This document shows, one piece after another, positions 1 through 5,049 of a stretch of DNA of 5,914 nt. The notes beneath the pieces were generated by a model. That model made no database searches, was not told the origin of the DNA, and worked only from the letters and a program-made list of their open reading frames with translations. Source of the DNA: Clostridiales bacterium. Its GTDB lineage: Bacteria > Bacillota > Clostridia > Lachnospirales > Lachnospiraceae. A program made the position numbers and the translations under genes. Location of the stretch: assembly GCA_015655565.1 (NCBI GenBank), contig JAATEU010000012.1, forward strand, positions 1 through 5,914. Reading direction: 5' to 3'. Position 1 is the first letter of the stretch. Each line of letters starts with the position of its first letter.

Positions 1-192
1 AGTGATTATTTTTATTCGGATAATGAAGGCCATATATTTGCCAAGGTTACCAATGATACCAGGGAAGGCAAAACGGTTGATATCCAGGCCGGAACCGGGT
101 TTATGCAGGGAATCTTTGTAGAATACGGCATAACCGTGGACGATGAAGTGGAAGAGAGGAGAAATGGCGGATTCGGCAGTACATCAAAATAA
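1..192 (+). CDS. dut: dUTP diphosphatase (dUTPase), 3' end only
   Basis: The frame is open from the left edge and ends in TAA, giving the last 63 residues of a protein whose start lies outside the window. The visible part matches the C-terminal third of a trimeric dUTPase. A beta-strand segment reads GTGFMQGIFVEYGIT (visible residues 31-45), corresponding to the family's conserved motif with Gln before GIF. It is followed by an acidic DDEVEE stretch and the glycine-rich motif 5, RRNGGFGST (53-61). In this family, motif 5 is the flexible P-loop-like arm that closes over the bound nucleotide: its Phe stacks on uracil and its Arg contacts the gamma phosphate. The enzyme hydrolyses dUTP to dUMP and pyrophosphate in the cytosol, keeping uracil out of DNA and supplying dUMP for dTMP synthesis. 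The protein ends two residues after motif 5, which is normal. The family call is firm. Whether this is a chromosomal or a phage-type copy cannot be told from the fragment. Confidence 0.88.
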   Translation, partial: SDYFYSDNEGHIFAKVTNDTREGKTVDIQAGTGFMQGIFVEYGITVDDEVEERRNGGFGSTSK

Positions 193-288
193 ATTACTGT
201 CATATAAGAATAAATCGCGGTTTACAAATTCTACCATATTAGAATGATTTTATTCTTGATTACTTTTTATATAACGAAGCGATATATT

Positions 289-310
289 AAATGATAAAAT
301 ATCATTTTTA
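289..310 (+). terminator. Weak AT-rich hairpin followed by T-run, possible dut terminator
   Basis: Bases 289-296 pair perfectly with 300-307 around a three-base loop, and T residues at 305-309 overlap and follow the right arm. The stem is almost all A-T, so it would be unstable. It is the only terminator-like structure in the roughly 150 bases after the dUTPase stop codon. I see no convincing promoter in 193-346. Confidence 0.22.
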
Positions 311-346
311 TAGTGACAATTTATTGAATAACAGGAGGTAAATAAA

Positions 347-385
347 GTGGTTTTTGCAGACACGGATTGTAATCAGGTAGTTTGA
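347..385 (+). pseudogene. Possible 5' stub of a gene interrupted by an IS end
   Basis: A canonical ribosome binding site (AGGAGGT, 333-339) lies seven bases before a GTG at 347. The frame that follows reads VVFADTDCNQVV and stops at a TGA at 383-385. That TGA lies inside the sequence TTTGACCCCAAAAAAGTTAG (381-400), which resembles the terminal inverted repeat of IS3-family elements. The reading is that a host gene with a good initiation region was cut after about ten codons by an insertion, and the rest was lost or replaced. Twelve residues are too few to identify the gene. Alternatively the ribosome binding site is a chance purine run, or this is a short leader peptide. Confidence 0.3.
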
Positions 386-488
386 CCCCAAAAAAGTTAG
401 ATATTACTCCTTAAAATATTTATTTTTCTATGTATACATCTGGAGTGTCTCACTCAATATTCAGTTTTGTATTATAATTTGGCTGATA
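381..488 (-). mobile_element. Eroded end of an IS3-family insertion sequence (transposase C-terminus plus terminal repeat)
   Basis: Read on the minus strand from 488, one frame gives YQPNYNTKLNIE, a TGA stop, then DTPDVYIEK and TAA at 422-420. The pattern YNTK, about ten residues, then TPD and VY near the end is the usual C-terminus of the IS3-family OrfB integrase (typically YYN.KR.H..L.Y.TPDE.Y). The spacer here is several residues short and holds a stop, so it is non-functional. About 20 bases past the stop the sequence TTTGACCCCAAAAAAGTTAG (381-400) resembles IS3-family (IS150 group) terminal repeats, in the right position and orientation for the 3' end of such an element. No other part of the element is recognisable, so this is a short relic. 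The match is from memory of family patterns and is moderate. Confidence 0.45.
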
Positions 489-517
489 GTTTTTTTACTA
501 TGCTGAACTAAAATCCG

Positions 518-586
518 CTATTCTATTTGGTAGGATAATGCATTTGCGTTATGCGTTATAAAATAGAATGCAGAGTTTATCCTGCC
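518..586. repeat. Pair of crossing inverted repeats upstream of the DUF523 gene
   Basis: Bases 520-528 (ATTCTATTT) are complementary to 561-569. Bases 529-538 (GGTAGGATAA) are complementary to 577-586 apart from one G-T pair. Because the arms alternate (A, B, A', B'), the two helices are mutually exclusive in a simple fold, or would form a pseudoknot. A small direct repeat, GCGTTATGCGTTAT, sits in the loop around 546-559. This may be chance in AT-rich scar DNA. Nothing else is seen between 489 and 620. Confidence 0.3.
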
Positions 587-624
587 ATATTAATCTTCAT
601 AGATAATAGCTGGAAAGGAAAAGG

Positions 625-630
625 TATAAT
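625..630 (+). promoter_or_regulatory. Possible -10 element for the DUF523 gene
   Basis: A perfect TATAAT lies 35 bases before the start codon at 666. The sequence at the expected -35 distance (GATAAT, 602-607) is a poor match to TTGACA, and no extended -10 TG is present. Promoter activity is therefore uncertain. Confidence 0.3.
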
Positions 631-665
631 AATCTTATATATGTTTTATTATACAGGGAATATGT

Positions 666-1046
666 ATGAATATATTAGTAAGTGCCTGCCTTTTAGGTGT
701 TGATTGCAGATATTGCGGCTCCGGATTATTTAATGCAGAGGTATATAAATTAAAAAGTTCCCATAATTTAATACCGGTCTGCCCGGAGCAGTTAGGAGGA
801 TTAACTACTCCGCGTAATCCGGTGGAATTGGTTAACGGAAGGGCAGTGGATAAAGATAACAATGATTATACCGGACAGTTTGAAAAGGGAGCGGAGGAAA
901 CTGTAAAAATTGCAAAATTACTGGATTGTCCGTTCGCAATTTTAAAAAGCAACAGTCCATCCTGCGGCTACGGTAAAGTTTACGATGGGACATTTCAGGG
1001 GACCCTTGTTAATGGAAAAGGAATTACAGCTGCAAAATTAGAGTAG
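666..1046 (+). CDS. DUF523 family protein, C-terminus cut by an in-frame TAG
   Basis: The 126-residue product is a clear DUF523 protein, a small cytosolic bacterial family of unproven biochemical role rich in conserved cysteines. Visible signatures are SACLLGVDCRYCG (6-18, Cys8, Cys14, Cys17), PVCPEQLGGL.TPR (37-50, Cys39), FEKGAEE (72-78) and the hallmark LKSNSPSCGYGKVYDGTF (93-110, Cys100). The cysteine spacing suggests metal or Fe-S binding, but that is an inference. The start at 666 has AGGGA six bases upstream; the ATG at 662 is in another frame. Family members usually run to about 140-150 residues and end with a segment like NGIKVISE. Here the frame meets TAG at 1044-1046, but the next codons encode NEIKVITENDLQNL before a second TAG at 1089. 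A single change from AAG (Lys) to TAG would explain this. The conserved core is intact, so the shorter protein may still work. The gene appears to stand alone. Confidence 0.85.
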   Translation: MNILVSACLLGVDCRYCGSGLFNAEVYKLKSSHNLIPVCPEQLGGLTTPRNPVELVNGRAVDKDNNDYTGQFEKGAEETVKIAKLLDCPFAILKSNSPSCGYGKVYDGTFQGTLVNGKGITAAKLE

Positions 1047-1091
1047 AATGAAATTAAGGTCATTACAGAAAATGATTTGCAGAATCTATAG
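1047..1091 (+). pseudogene. Stranded C-terminal codons of the DUF523 gene
   Basis: In the same frame as the upstream gene, the codons after its TAG read NEIKVITENDLQNL and end in a second TAG at 1089-1091. This matches the usual DUF523 ending, where an Asn-Gly-Ile-Lys-Val stretch followed by I/S-E-acidic residues closes the protein. Joined to the upstream part it would give a normal-length product of 141 residues. It has no start or ribosome binding site of its own and would be made only by stop-codon readthrough or after reversion. Confidence 0.6.
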
Positions 1092-1104
1092 TTCTGTAAT
1101 GTCC
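1058..1104 (+). repeat. Stem-loop over the end of the DUF523 gene
   Basis: Bases 1058-1070 pair with 1092-1104 at 12 of 13 positions (one T-T mismatch), around a 21-base loop. The stem covers the stranded C-terminal codons and the second stop. No T-run follows on the plus strand, so it is not a standard intrinsic terminator. It could stabilise the 3' end of the mRNA. Confidence 0.4.
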
Positions 1105-1390
1105 GTATTATTAGAAACACTGATTCTCTGTTCTTCCCGTAGCGTTCTTGTTTGTTTGCCAATCAACCTATCACATCCTTTAGGTAAATTGTACCACTTG
1201 ATGATAACGTTGTAAAATATGTTTTTGTTATGCTCTAATATCTTGACAGGATGTGTTTTGTAAGCTGTATTTTAGCCCCCGGTATCAACAGTTGAATCGT
1301 TTCAAGTTTTTCCGCGCAATAGGTTTTGGTCCGGCTCCGCTGTGATAAAATCTGATTGACCCGGAACTCATGGTCTACGCTGCCTTGTCG
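1086..1390 (-). pseudogene. Unresolved, possibly decayed coding sequence on the minus strand
   Basis: No intact gene fits this stretch, but several minus-strand pieces read like protein. From 1271 to a TAG at 1086-1088 there are 61 open codons without an ATG start, including KWYNLPKGCDRLIGKQ and RTLREEQRISV. From 1371 to 1285 a 28-codon frame begins with ATG and contains SGAGPKPIARKNL, which resembles the segment near the C-terminus of UGT-type glycosyltransferases (commonly G.GPKPIPRK.LT). From 1390 to 1238 the frame of the neighbouring reductase stays open for 51 codons beyond its stop. These pieces lie in different frames and overlap, which fits a frameshifted relic but could also be chance. 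I do not recognise a whole protein, and I see no promoter, terminator or ribosome binding site that would settle it. Confidence 0.22.
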
Positions 1391-2338
1391 TCATCCATCT
1401 TTTAAAAGATTTCTTCTTAATTTATCAATAGAAGGAGTTCTTACCCCACTCTTTTTAATTAGTACATCAAATTCATTTTGGAGACAAATCATTTCAGATT
1501 TAGCTGCGAGCGTATGCTTTGCCATTGCTATTTCAGCAAATTTTGTACCCATTATAACCTTAAATATCCAGGCGATCAAAAAAGCAGGAAGAAACTTGAA
1601 ATAATAGAGTTTTGACGGTGTGACTTTTATTTCTAACTTAGTTAAAACATTGAAACCCTCCTTTATTCCTAAAACCATTAACTTAATGTCCGCGTATGAT
1701 CTTGACAAAGCATAATTATTGCCGTCATATCCATAAAGGGCATTTGCAATACTTGTAACCATTGCTACATGCGTTTTTTGCCACATATCCATGTTATTGC
1801 TTATCACAGAGGGAATTCCTGAATCGTTAAATATACCTATAATTTTTTTCAGTCGTTTCGTGTTTTCGCCGCTGTATTCCGAAAAGGTGGTGGTCTGAAA
1901 AATTCGTACTAAACCCTTTCCTATGAAGTGATTTACCCGGCCGTTTACACGTTCTCCCCCTGCCGACGGAAATCCAAGCATCAGCCGCTCTTTTCCCACG
2001 GCATGAATCCAATCGTTATAACCGGATGCCGTATTGACCATAAAGATGATATTTTTAGATTTATTTTGAGAAAGCACCGGCAAAACACTATCTACCTGTG
2101 TTTTCTGCATAACAACAAGGATGTAGTGGAAAATATCGTCTGGCAACAGCGTTTCAATTACATTTACTTTTACAATTTCTTCTCGATTACTGTCTGGGCT
2201 AAAAAGAACGATACCATTTTCTTTTAGCTCAACAAGTCTTTTTCCCCTTGCAAGAACAGTAATTTGATATCCCGACAAAGCAAGCTTTCCAGCGAAAACA
2301 CTTCCGATAGTTCCTGCACCATAGACTAAGATTTTCAA
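1391..2338 (-). CDS. Ketopantoate reductase (ApbA/PanE) family NADP-dependent reductase
   Basis: The 315-residue product has the ApbA/PanE layout: an N-terminal Rossmann domain opening with KILVYGAGTIGSVFAGKL (2-19, the GxGxxG nucleotide loop), then ILVVMQKTQVD (73-83), and an all-helical C-terminal domain from about residue 180. The motif MWQKTHVAMVTSIANAL (185-201) carries the expected catalytic Lys (188), and Asn102 sits in the FMVNTASG loop. In E. coli PanE the Lys is followed by Asn at +4 and +8. Here those positions are Ala192 and Ser196, and the usual C-terminal Ser/Glu substrate residues are not recognisable near KSEMICLQNEFDVL (280-293). So the oxidoreductase family is firm, but reduction of ketopantoate for pantothenate synthesis is doubtful and no symbol is given. 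The start is TTG at 2338, with AAGGAGGG (2344-2351) six bases upstream. An ATG 26 codons further upstream would add a tail without family similarity and is not preferred. The gene is transcribed alone, divergent from purA. Confidence 0.85.
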   Translation of the reverse strand: MKILVYGAGTIGSVFAGKLALSGYQITVLARGKRLVELKENGIVLFSPDSNREEIVKVNVIETLLPDDIFHYILVVMQKTQVDSVLPVLSQNKSKNIIFMVNTASGYNDWIHAVGKERLMLGFPSAGGERVNGRVNHFIGKGLVRIFQTTTFSEYSGENTKRLKKIIGIFNDSGIPSVISNNMDMWQKTHVAMVTSIANALYGYDGNNYALSRSYADIKLMVLGIKEGFNVLTKLEIKVTPSKLYYFKFLPAFLIAWIFKVIMGTKFAEIAMAKHTLAAKSEMICLQNEFDVLIKKSGVRTPSIDKLRRNLLKDG

Positions 2339-2343
2339 ATGCT

Positions 2344-2351
2344 CCCTCCTT
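2344..2351 (-). promoter_or_regulatory. Ribosome binding site that fixes the TTG start
   Basis: On the minus strand AAGGAGGG lies six bases before TTG at 2338-2336. This strong site at ideal spacing, directly before the residues KILVYGAG, shows that translation begins at TTG rather than at the upstream ATG (2416). Confidence 0.75.
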
Positions 2352-2421
2352 TCAAATATAAAATAAACGGAATGTGGCTCTAAGACAAAAACCACATAAT
2401 ATATCAATATTAACAAGTAAA

Positions 2422-2450
2422 ATTATACCTCAAATGCTTGTAAAAGTGAA
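2422..2450 (-). promoter_or_regulatory. Sigma-A type promoter for the reductase gene
   Basis: On the minus strand, TTCACT (2450-2445) and a perfect TATAAT (2427-2422) are separated by exactly 17 bases. Transcription would start near 2415, leaving a 5' untranslated region of about 77 bases before the TTG start. Confidence 0.6.
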
Positions 2451-2587
2451 TCGCTATTATGTGGTAGAATCATCTTTCTTTAACATTTTTATCACACATA
2501 TTACACATTTATAGATTAATTATTATATATGAACTATTTGTAATATTTAGTAGAAAGTTTACTAAAGAAGAATAATAGATATTTAAA

Positions 2588-2674
2588 GTGAAAGCATTTA
2601 ACGACGACGATACCAGTGATTATTCTTCAGTTGTACGTGCTGCTACGGATGAAGATTAGTACGATGCACTATAA
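2588..2674 (+). pseudogene. Orphan coding tail with an in-frame TAG
   Basis: From a GTG at 2588, one frame reads VKAFNDDDTSDYSSVVRAATDED, then TAG (2657-2659), then YDAL and TAA (2672-2674). The composition is protein-like and acidic, and the frame is followed 28 bases later by a strong terminator, as expected for the end of a gene. No ribosome binding site precedes the GTG and stop codons lie upstream in the same frame, so this is at most the last part of a lost gene. I do not recognise the family. It could also be a chance open stretch. Confidence 0.3.
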
Positions 2675-2702
2675 CAAAAAAGGTAACCTTTGATAAAAAA
2701 AT

Positions 2703-2743
2703 AAAGGCAGCTATTGCTGAAAAACAGTAATAGCTGCCTTTTT
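2703..2743 (+). terminator. Strong intrinsic terminator, probably bidirectional
   Basis: A 17-base-pair stem (2703-2719 with 2725-2741, one G-T pair) closes a five-base AAAAA loop, and the right arm ends in TTTTT (2739-2743). On the opposite strand the stem is followed by TTTATTTTTTATC, so it can also stop minus-strand transcription. No intact plus-strand gene lies upstream; the only candidate is the short tail ending at 2674. It also insulates the purA promoter from upstream transcription. Confidence 0.85.
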
Positions 2744-2870
2744 AGGGTGTGCTATTATCATACAAACATATAGTTTTAAAGCAGAAGTTAAGCTTAAGTC
2801 AAAAATGGGCTCCTGTTTAAATTATTTTGAATCATAAGCAATGATTATGAACTTCATAAAAAATATTGAT

Positions 2871-2899
2871 TTTACTTATGCTTATCCATAGACTATAAT
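2871..2899 (+). promoter_or_regulatory. Sigma-A type promoter for purA
   Basis: TTTACT (2871-2876) and a perfect TATAAT (2894-2899) are separated by 17 bases. Transcription would start near 2906, giving purA a leader of about 127 bases. No other pair with good elements and spacing is seen between the terminator at 2743 and the start codon. Confidence 0.6.
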
Positions 2900-2915
2900 A
2901 AAAAAGTAATAAGGA

Positions 2916-2949
2916 GTTGTAGCAAGTCTTGTTACAATGCTGTTTTTTT
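2916..2949 (+). promoter_or_regulatory. Leader hairpin with T-run upstream of purA, possible attenuator
   Basis: Bases 2916-2925 pair with 2929-2938 (ten pairs, two of them G-T) around a three-base loop. Seven T residues follow at 2943-2949, four bases after the stem. This resembles a weak intrinsic terminator inside the leader. An AAGGAG at 2911-2916 overlaps its left arm. No known riboswitch class or competing antiterminator helix is evident, so a regulatory role is only possible. Confidence 0.3.
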
Positions 2950-3032
2950 GCTGAAAGAAGAATATTGCGGCAGGTATGCGAAGATACTTTGTATGTAATA
3001 TTTTGAATAGAAAGAAATAGGAGGAATTTGGT

Positions 3033-4307
3033 ATGGTAAAAGCAATTGTTGGTGCTAACTGGGGCGATGAAGGAAAAGGTAAGATTACGGATATGCTGGG
3101 ACAGGAAGCAGATATTATTGTAAGATTCCAGGGCGGAAGTAATGCAGGTCATACGATTATTAATGAATATGGTAAGTTTGCCCTGCATTTATTGCCTTCC
3201 GGTGTATTTTATGCTCATACTACAAGCATTATCGGCAACGGTGTAGCACTTAATATTCCATATTTATTTAACGAAATTAAATCCATTGTTGACAGGGGCG
3301 TTCCGGTGCCTAAGATTTTAGTTTCAGACCGGGCACAGATTATGATGCCATACCACATTCTTTTTGATCAATATGAAGAAGAGAGGCTTGGCGGTAAATC
3401 CTTTGGCTCAACTAAATCCGGCATTGCACCGTTTTATTCCGACAAATATGCAAAGATCGGTTTCCAGGTATCGGAACTCTTTGATGAAGAAGCACTAAGA
3501 GAAAAAGTGGACAGGGTTTGTGAAATGAAAAACATCATATTGGAACATATGTATCACAAACCTTTCTTAAATCCGGATGAATTATTTAACTTACTGGTAG
3601 AATACAGGAAAATGGTTGAGCCTTATGTATGCGATGTGGCTGCTTATTTACACCAGGCGGTTAAGGATGGTAAAAATATCTTACTGGAAGGGCAATTAGG
3701 TGCCCTGAAGGATCCGGATTTCGGTATCTATCCCATGGTTACCTCTTCCTCTACTTTAGCGGCTTACGGTGCTATCGGAGCCGGTATTCCTGCCTATGAG
3801 ATTAAGGATATAATTGCTGTAGCAAAGGCTTATTCCAGTGCTGTCGGAGCCGGTGAATTTGTCAGTGAAATATTCGGAAACGAAGCAGATGAATTAAGAA
3901 GACGCGGCGGCGACGGTGGTGAATACGGTGCAACAACCGGAAGACCCAGACGTATGGGATGGTTTGATGCGGTGGCTACAAGATATGGCTGCAGGATACA
4001 GGGTGCAACGGAGGTTGCTTTAACCGTATTAGATGTTATGGGTTATCTGGATGAGCTGCCTATATGTGTGGGTTATGAAATTGACGGGGCTGTTACGAAA
4101 GATTTTCCAACCACCGTAAAACTGGCGAAAGCGAAACCCGTCTATGAAATATTCCCGGGATGGAAACAGGAAATCCGTGGTATAAAGAAATACGAAGACC
4201 TTCCTGAAGATTGCAGAAAATACATTGAATTCATTGAAAAGGAAATTGAAGTTCCTATTACTATGGTATCCAATGGACCCGGCAGGGATGAAATCATTAA
4301 ACGATAG
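3033..4307 (+). CDS. purA: Adenylosuccinate synthetase
   Basis: The 424-residue product matches the usual length of bacterial PurA. It joins IMP and aspartate using GTP to make adenylosuccinate, the first committed step to AMP, in the cytosol. The P-loop-like motif GDEGKGK is at 11-17 with the catalytic Asp12, and QGGSNAGHT (33-41) carries the catalytic His40. GSTKSGIAPFYSDK (125-138), IYPMVTSSST (232-241), the GEYGATTGRPRRMGWFDAVATRYG block (295-319) and LPGW-like PGWKQEIRGI near the end follow in family order. The start has AGGAGG (3019-3024) eight bases upstream. Several canonical positions differ: EGAQG is EGQLG (219-223), GIGP is GIAP (130-133), and GPFPTE is GEFVSE (274-279). I recall the same variants in Lachnospiraceae PurA, so they look like a lineage form rather than decay. 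The phage PurZ alternative is excluded because the GDEGKGK Asp is kept. The gene is monocistronic, with its own promoter and terminator; its TAG stop forms part of an inverted repeat. Confidence 0.97.
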   Translation: MVKAIVGANWGDEGKGKITDMLGQEADIIVRFQGGSNAGHTIINEYGKFALHLLPSGVFYAHTTSIIGNGVALNIPYLFNEIKSIVDRGVPVPKILVSDRAQIMMPYHILFDQYEEERLGGKSFGSTKSGIAPFYSDKYAKIGFQVSELFDEEALREKVDRVCEMKNIILEHMYHKPFLNPDELFNLLVEYRKMVEPYVCDVAAYLHQAVKDGKNILLEGQLGALKDPDFGIYPMVTSSSTLAAYGAIGAGIPAYEIKDIIAVAKAYSSAVGAGEFVSEIFGNEADELRRRGGDGGEYGATTGRPRRMGWFDAVATRYGCRIQGATEVALTVLDVMGYLDELPICVGYEIDGAVTKDFPTTVKLAKAKPVYEIFPGWKQEIRGIKKYEDLPEDCRKYIEFIEKEIEVPITMVSNGPGRDEIIKR

Positions 4308-4315
4308 TTATGACC

Positions 4316-4410
4316 GAGACTGCTGAAAAACTCCCTTCCAACAGACTTGGCATGAATAAAGGTGTATATATTCATTCAGCTGACTGAAAAGGGACTTTGT
4401 CAGCAGTCTC
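4316..4410. mobile_element. 95-base inverted-repeat element, MITE-like, directly after purA
   Basis: Bases 4316-4337 pair with 4389-4410 at 20 of 22 positions, beginning with a perfect 11-base arm GAGACTGCTGA / TCAGCAGTCTC. A further perfect seven-base pair (4352-4358 with 4369-4375) forms an inner hairpin. Outside the element, TAGTTAT (4305-4311, containing the purA stop) is complementary to ATAACTA (4412-4418), so the whole can fold as one long hairpin. There is no T-run after it and no coding capacity. Long terminal repeats ending in GAGACTG, an internal spacer and the position between a gene and its likely terminator suggest a miniature inverted-repeat transposable element derived from an IS. 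No target duplication is clear. A structured 3' mRNA element is the alternative. Confidence 0.5.
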
Positions 4411-4466
4411 AATAACTAATGCTGGCAAAGATATATTGTATATAGAGAGCTTCCTTAAAATGGCGG

Positions 4467-4526
4467 CATAACAGGACCTGCAGAATAGGCCCTTAACGGT
4501 TATTTTGCAGGTTTTGTTATGTTTTT
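4467..4526 (+). terminator. Intrinsic terminator, likely for purA
   Basis: Bases 4467-4488 pair with 4500-4521 along 22 positions, including several G-T pairs and a perfect CATAAC / GTTATG base, around an 11-base loop. Five T residues follow at 4522-4526. It lies about 160 bases after the purA stop, beyond the inverted-repeat element, and I see no other terminator for purA. Confidence 0.75.
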
Positions 4527-4760
4527 ACGAAGACAACAGGCCAAGTGACGAGAAGGGTTAATTACACCTGTCGGTTAAAAGGGTTAAAATTATATAAAAA
4601 TGACAGCGGAAAATGCAGCAGCGTAAGCTCTTGCCGAGCTATGTGATTAACCGCCATACTTCATAACAGCAAGCTTATTCCGGAATAATCATTTTATTTT
4701 TCATGGTAAAGAAAGAATAAAAATAAAATAGTAGATATGTATTTTAAAGTAAAATACCGA

Positions 4761-4766
4761 TATAAT
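4761..4766 (+). promoter_or_regulatory. Possible -10 element for the small gene / PL11 operon
   Basis: A perfect TATAAT lies about 157 bases before the small gene. The expected -35 position (TGTATT, 4738-4743) is a poor match. If used, it would leave a leader of about 150 bases. The weak -35 would fit an activator-dependent promoter, as is common for polysaccharide-use genes, but no operator is identified. Confidence 0.35.
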
Positions 4767-4810
4767 TTGTAAAGATTAACCGTTTTGAATAAAAGTATAG
4801 ATTATGATTA

Positions 4811-4840
4811 TTGACGTAATGGGAATAAAAACAGTAAGAT
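4811..4840 (+). promoter_or_regulatory. Alternative promoter for the small gene / PL11 operon
   Basis: TTGACG (4811-4816, five of six consensus bases) is followed after 18 bases by TAAGAT (4835-4840, four of six). It is closer to the small gene than the TATAAT at 4761, but its -10 is weaker. I cannot choose between the two. Confidence 0.3.
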
Positions 4841-4922
4841 TACAGCAGGATAGTGGTAAGGTAATATGAGAATGAAATATTTTGTTGCATACTAAAATAT
4901 AACAAATTAGGAGGTTGTTGGA

Positions 4923-5048
4923 ATGGGGAAGCTGATATGGGTAAAAATAAACCCACCGGCAGGAATAAAGCCCGGGGAAGCCTTTATGAAATGCTTTAGA
5001 CAATATCAATATGGCGGTTTTTCTGCAAAACGGTCCTGGAGGGTGTAA
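4923..5048 (+). CDS. Small basic protein of unknown function, 41 residues, coupled to the PL11 lyase
   Basis: ATG at 4923 has a perfect AGGAGG (4909-4914) eight bases upstream, as strong as the site of purA, and the frame runs 41 codons to TAA. The stop is one base before the ATG of the next gene, whose ribosome binding site (TGGAGGG, 5037-5043) overlaps the last codons. Translational coupling is therefore very likely. The product is basic (eight Lys/Arg against one Glu) and contains PPAGIKPGEAF (11-21) and a Tyr/Gly/Arg-rich tail QYQYGGFSAKRSWRV (27-41). It has one Cys (24), no signal peptide and no membrane segment. I do not recognise it. It could be a genuine small protein, a leader that sets translation of the lyase, or the remnant of a larger gene. 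The start site and layout are strong; the existence of a functional product is less sure. Confidence 0.5.
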   Translation: MGKLIWVKINPPAGIKPGEAFMKCFRQYQYGGFSAKRSWRV

Positions 5049-5049
5049 T

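Larger units (their letters stand above)
4527..4908. other. Non-coding AT-rich spacer before the small gene and PL11 lyase
   Basis: No coding sequence longer than a few codons is convincing here on either strand. The stretch holds a short GC-richer patch at 4610-4660 with a five-base palindrome pair (AGCTC TTGCC GAGCT). It also holds an all-AT inverted repeat (4691-4701 with 4719-4729, 11 of 11, 17-base loop) and the promoter-like elements listed separately. I see no RNA gene. Confidence 0.5.

Noticed and set aside
1041..1091. UAG recoding (for example pyrrolysine) as the explanation for the in-frame TAG in the DUF523 gene
   Set aside because: purA ends at a TAG at the expected family length, and DUF523 proteins do not need a special residue at this site. 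A nonsense mutation is simpler.
1356..1604. 82-codon plus-strand frame
   Set aside because: It is antisense to the well-supported reductase gene, has no good ribosome binding site and no recognisable domain.
2339..2416. Extended N-terminus for the reductase, starting at the ATG at 2416
   Set aside because: It would add 26 residues before the Rossmann motif, begins about where transcription is predicted to start, and ignores the strong ribosome binding site placed for TTG at 2338.
2906..3032. Purine riboswitch in the purA leader
   Set aside because: The conserved purine riboswitch core and the expected three-way junction are not recognisable; only a simple hairpin with a T-run is seen.
3033..4307. 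PurZ-type 2-aminoadenine synthetase of phages
   Set aside because: The catalytic Asp in GDEGKGK is present, the length and motifs fit cellular PurA, and no phage genes are nearby.
4691..4729. 11-base all-AT inverted repeat as a terminator or protein-binding operator
   Set aside because: The arms are only A/T with a 17-base loop, expected by chance in such AT-rich DNA, and no gene ends or promoter element fits it.
4776..5009. 77-codon minus-strand frame
   Set aside because: It overlaps the plus-strand small gene with its perfect ribosome binding site, and its Ile/Ser/Cys-rich translation matches nothing known.
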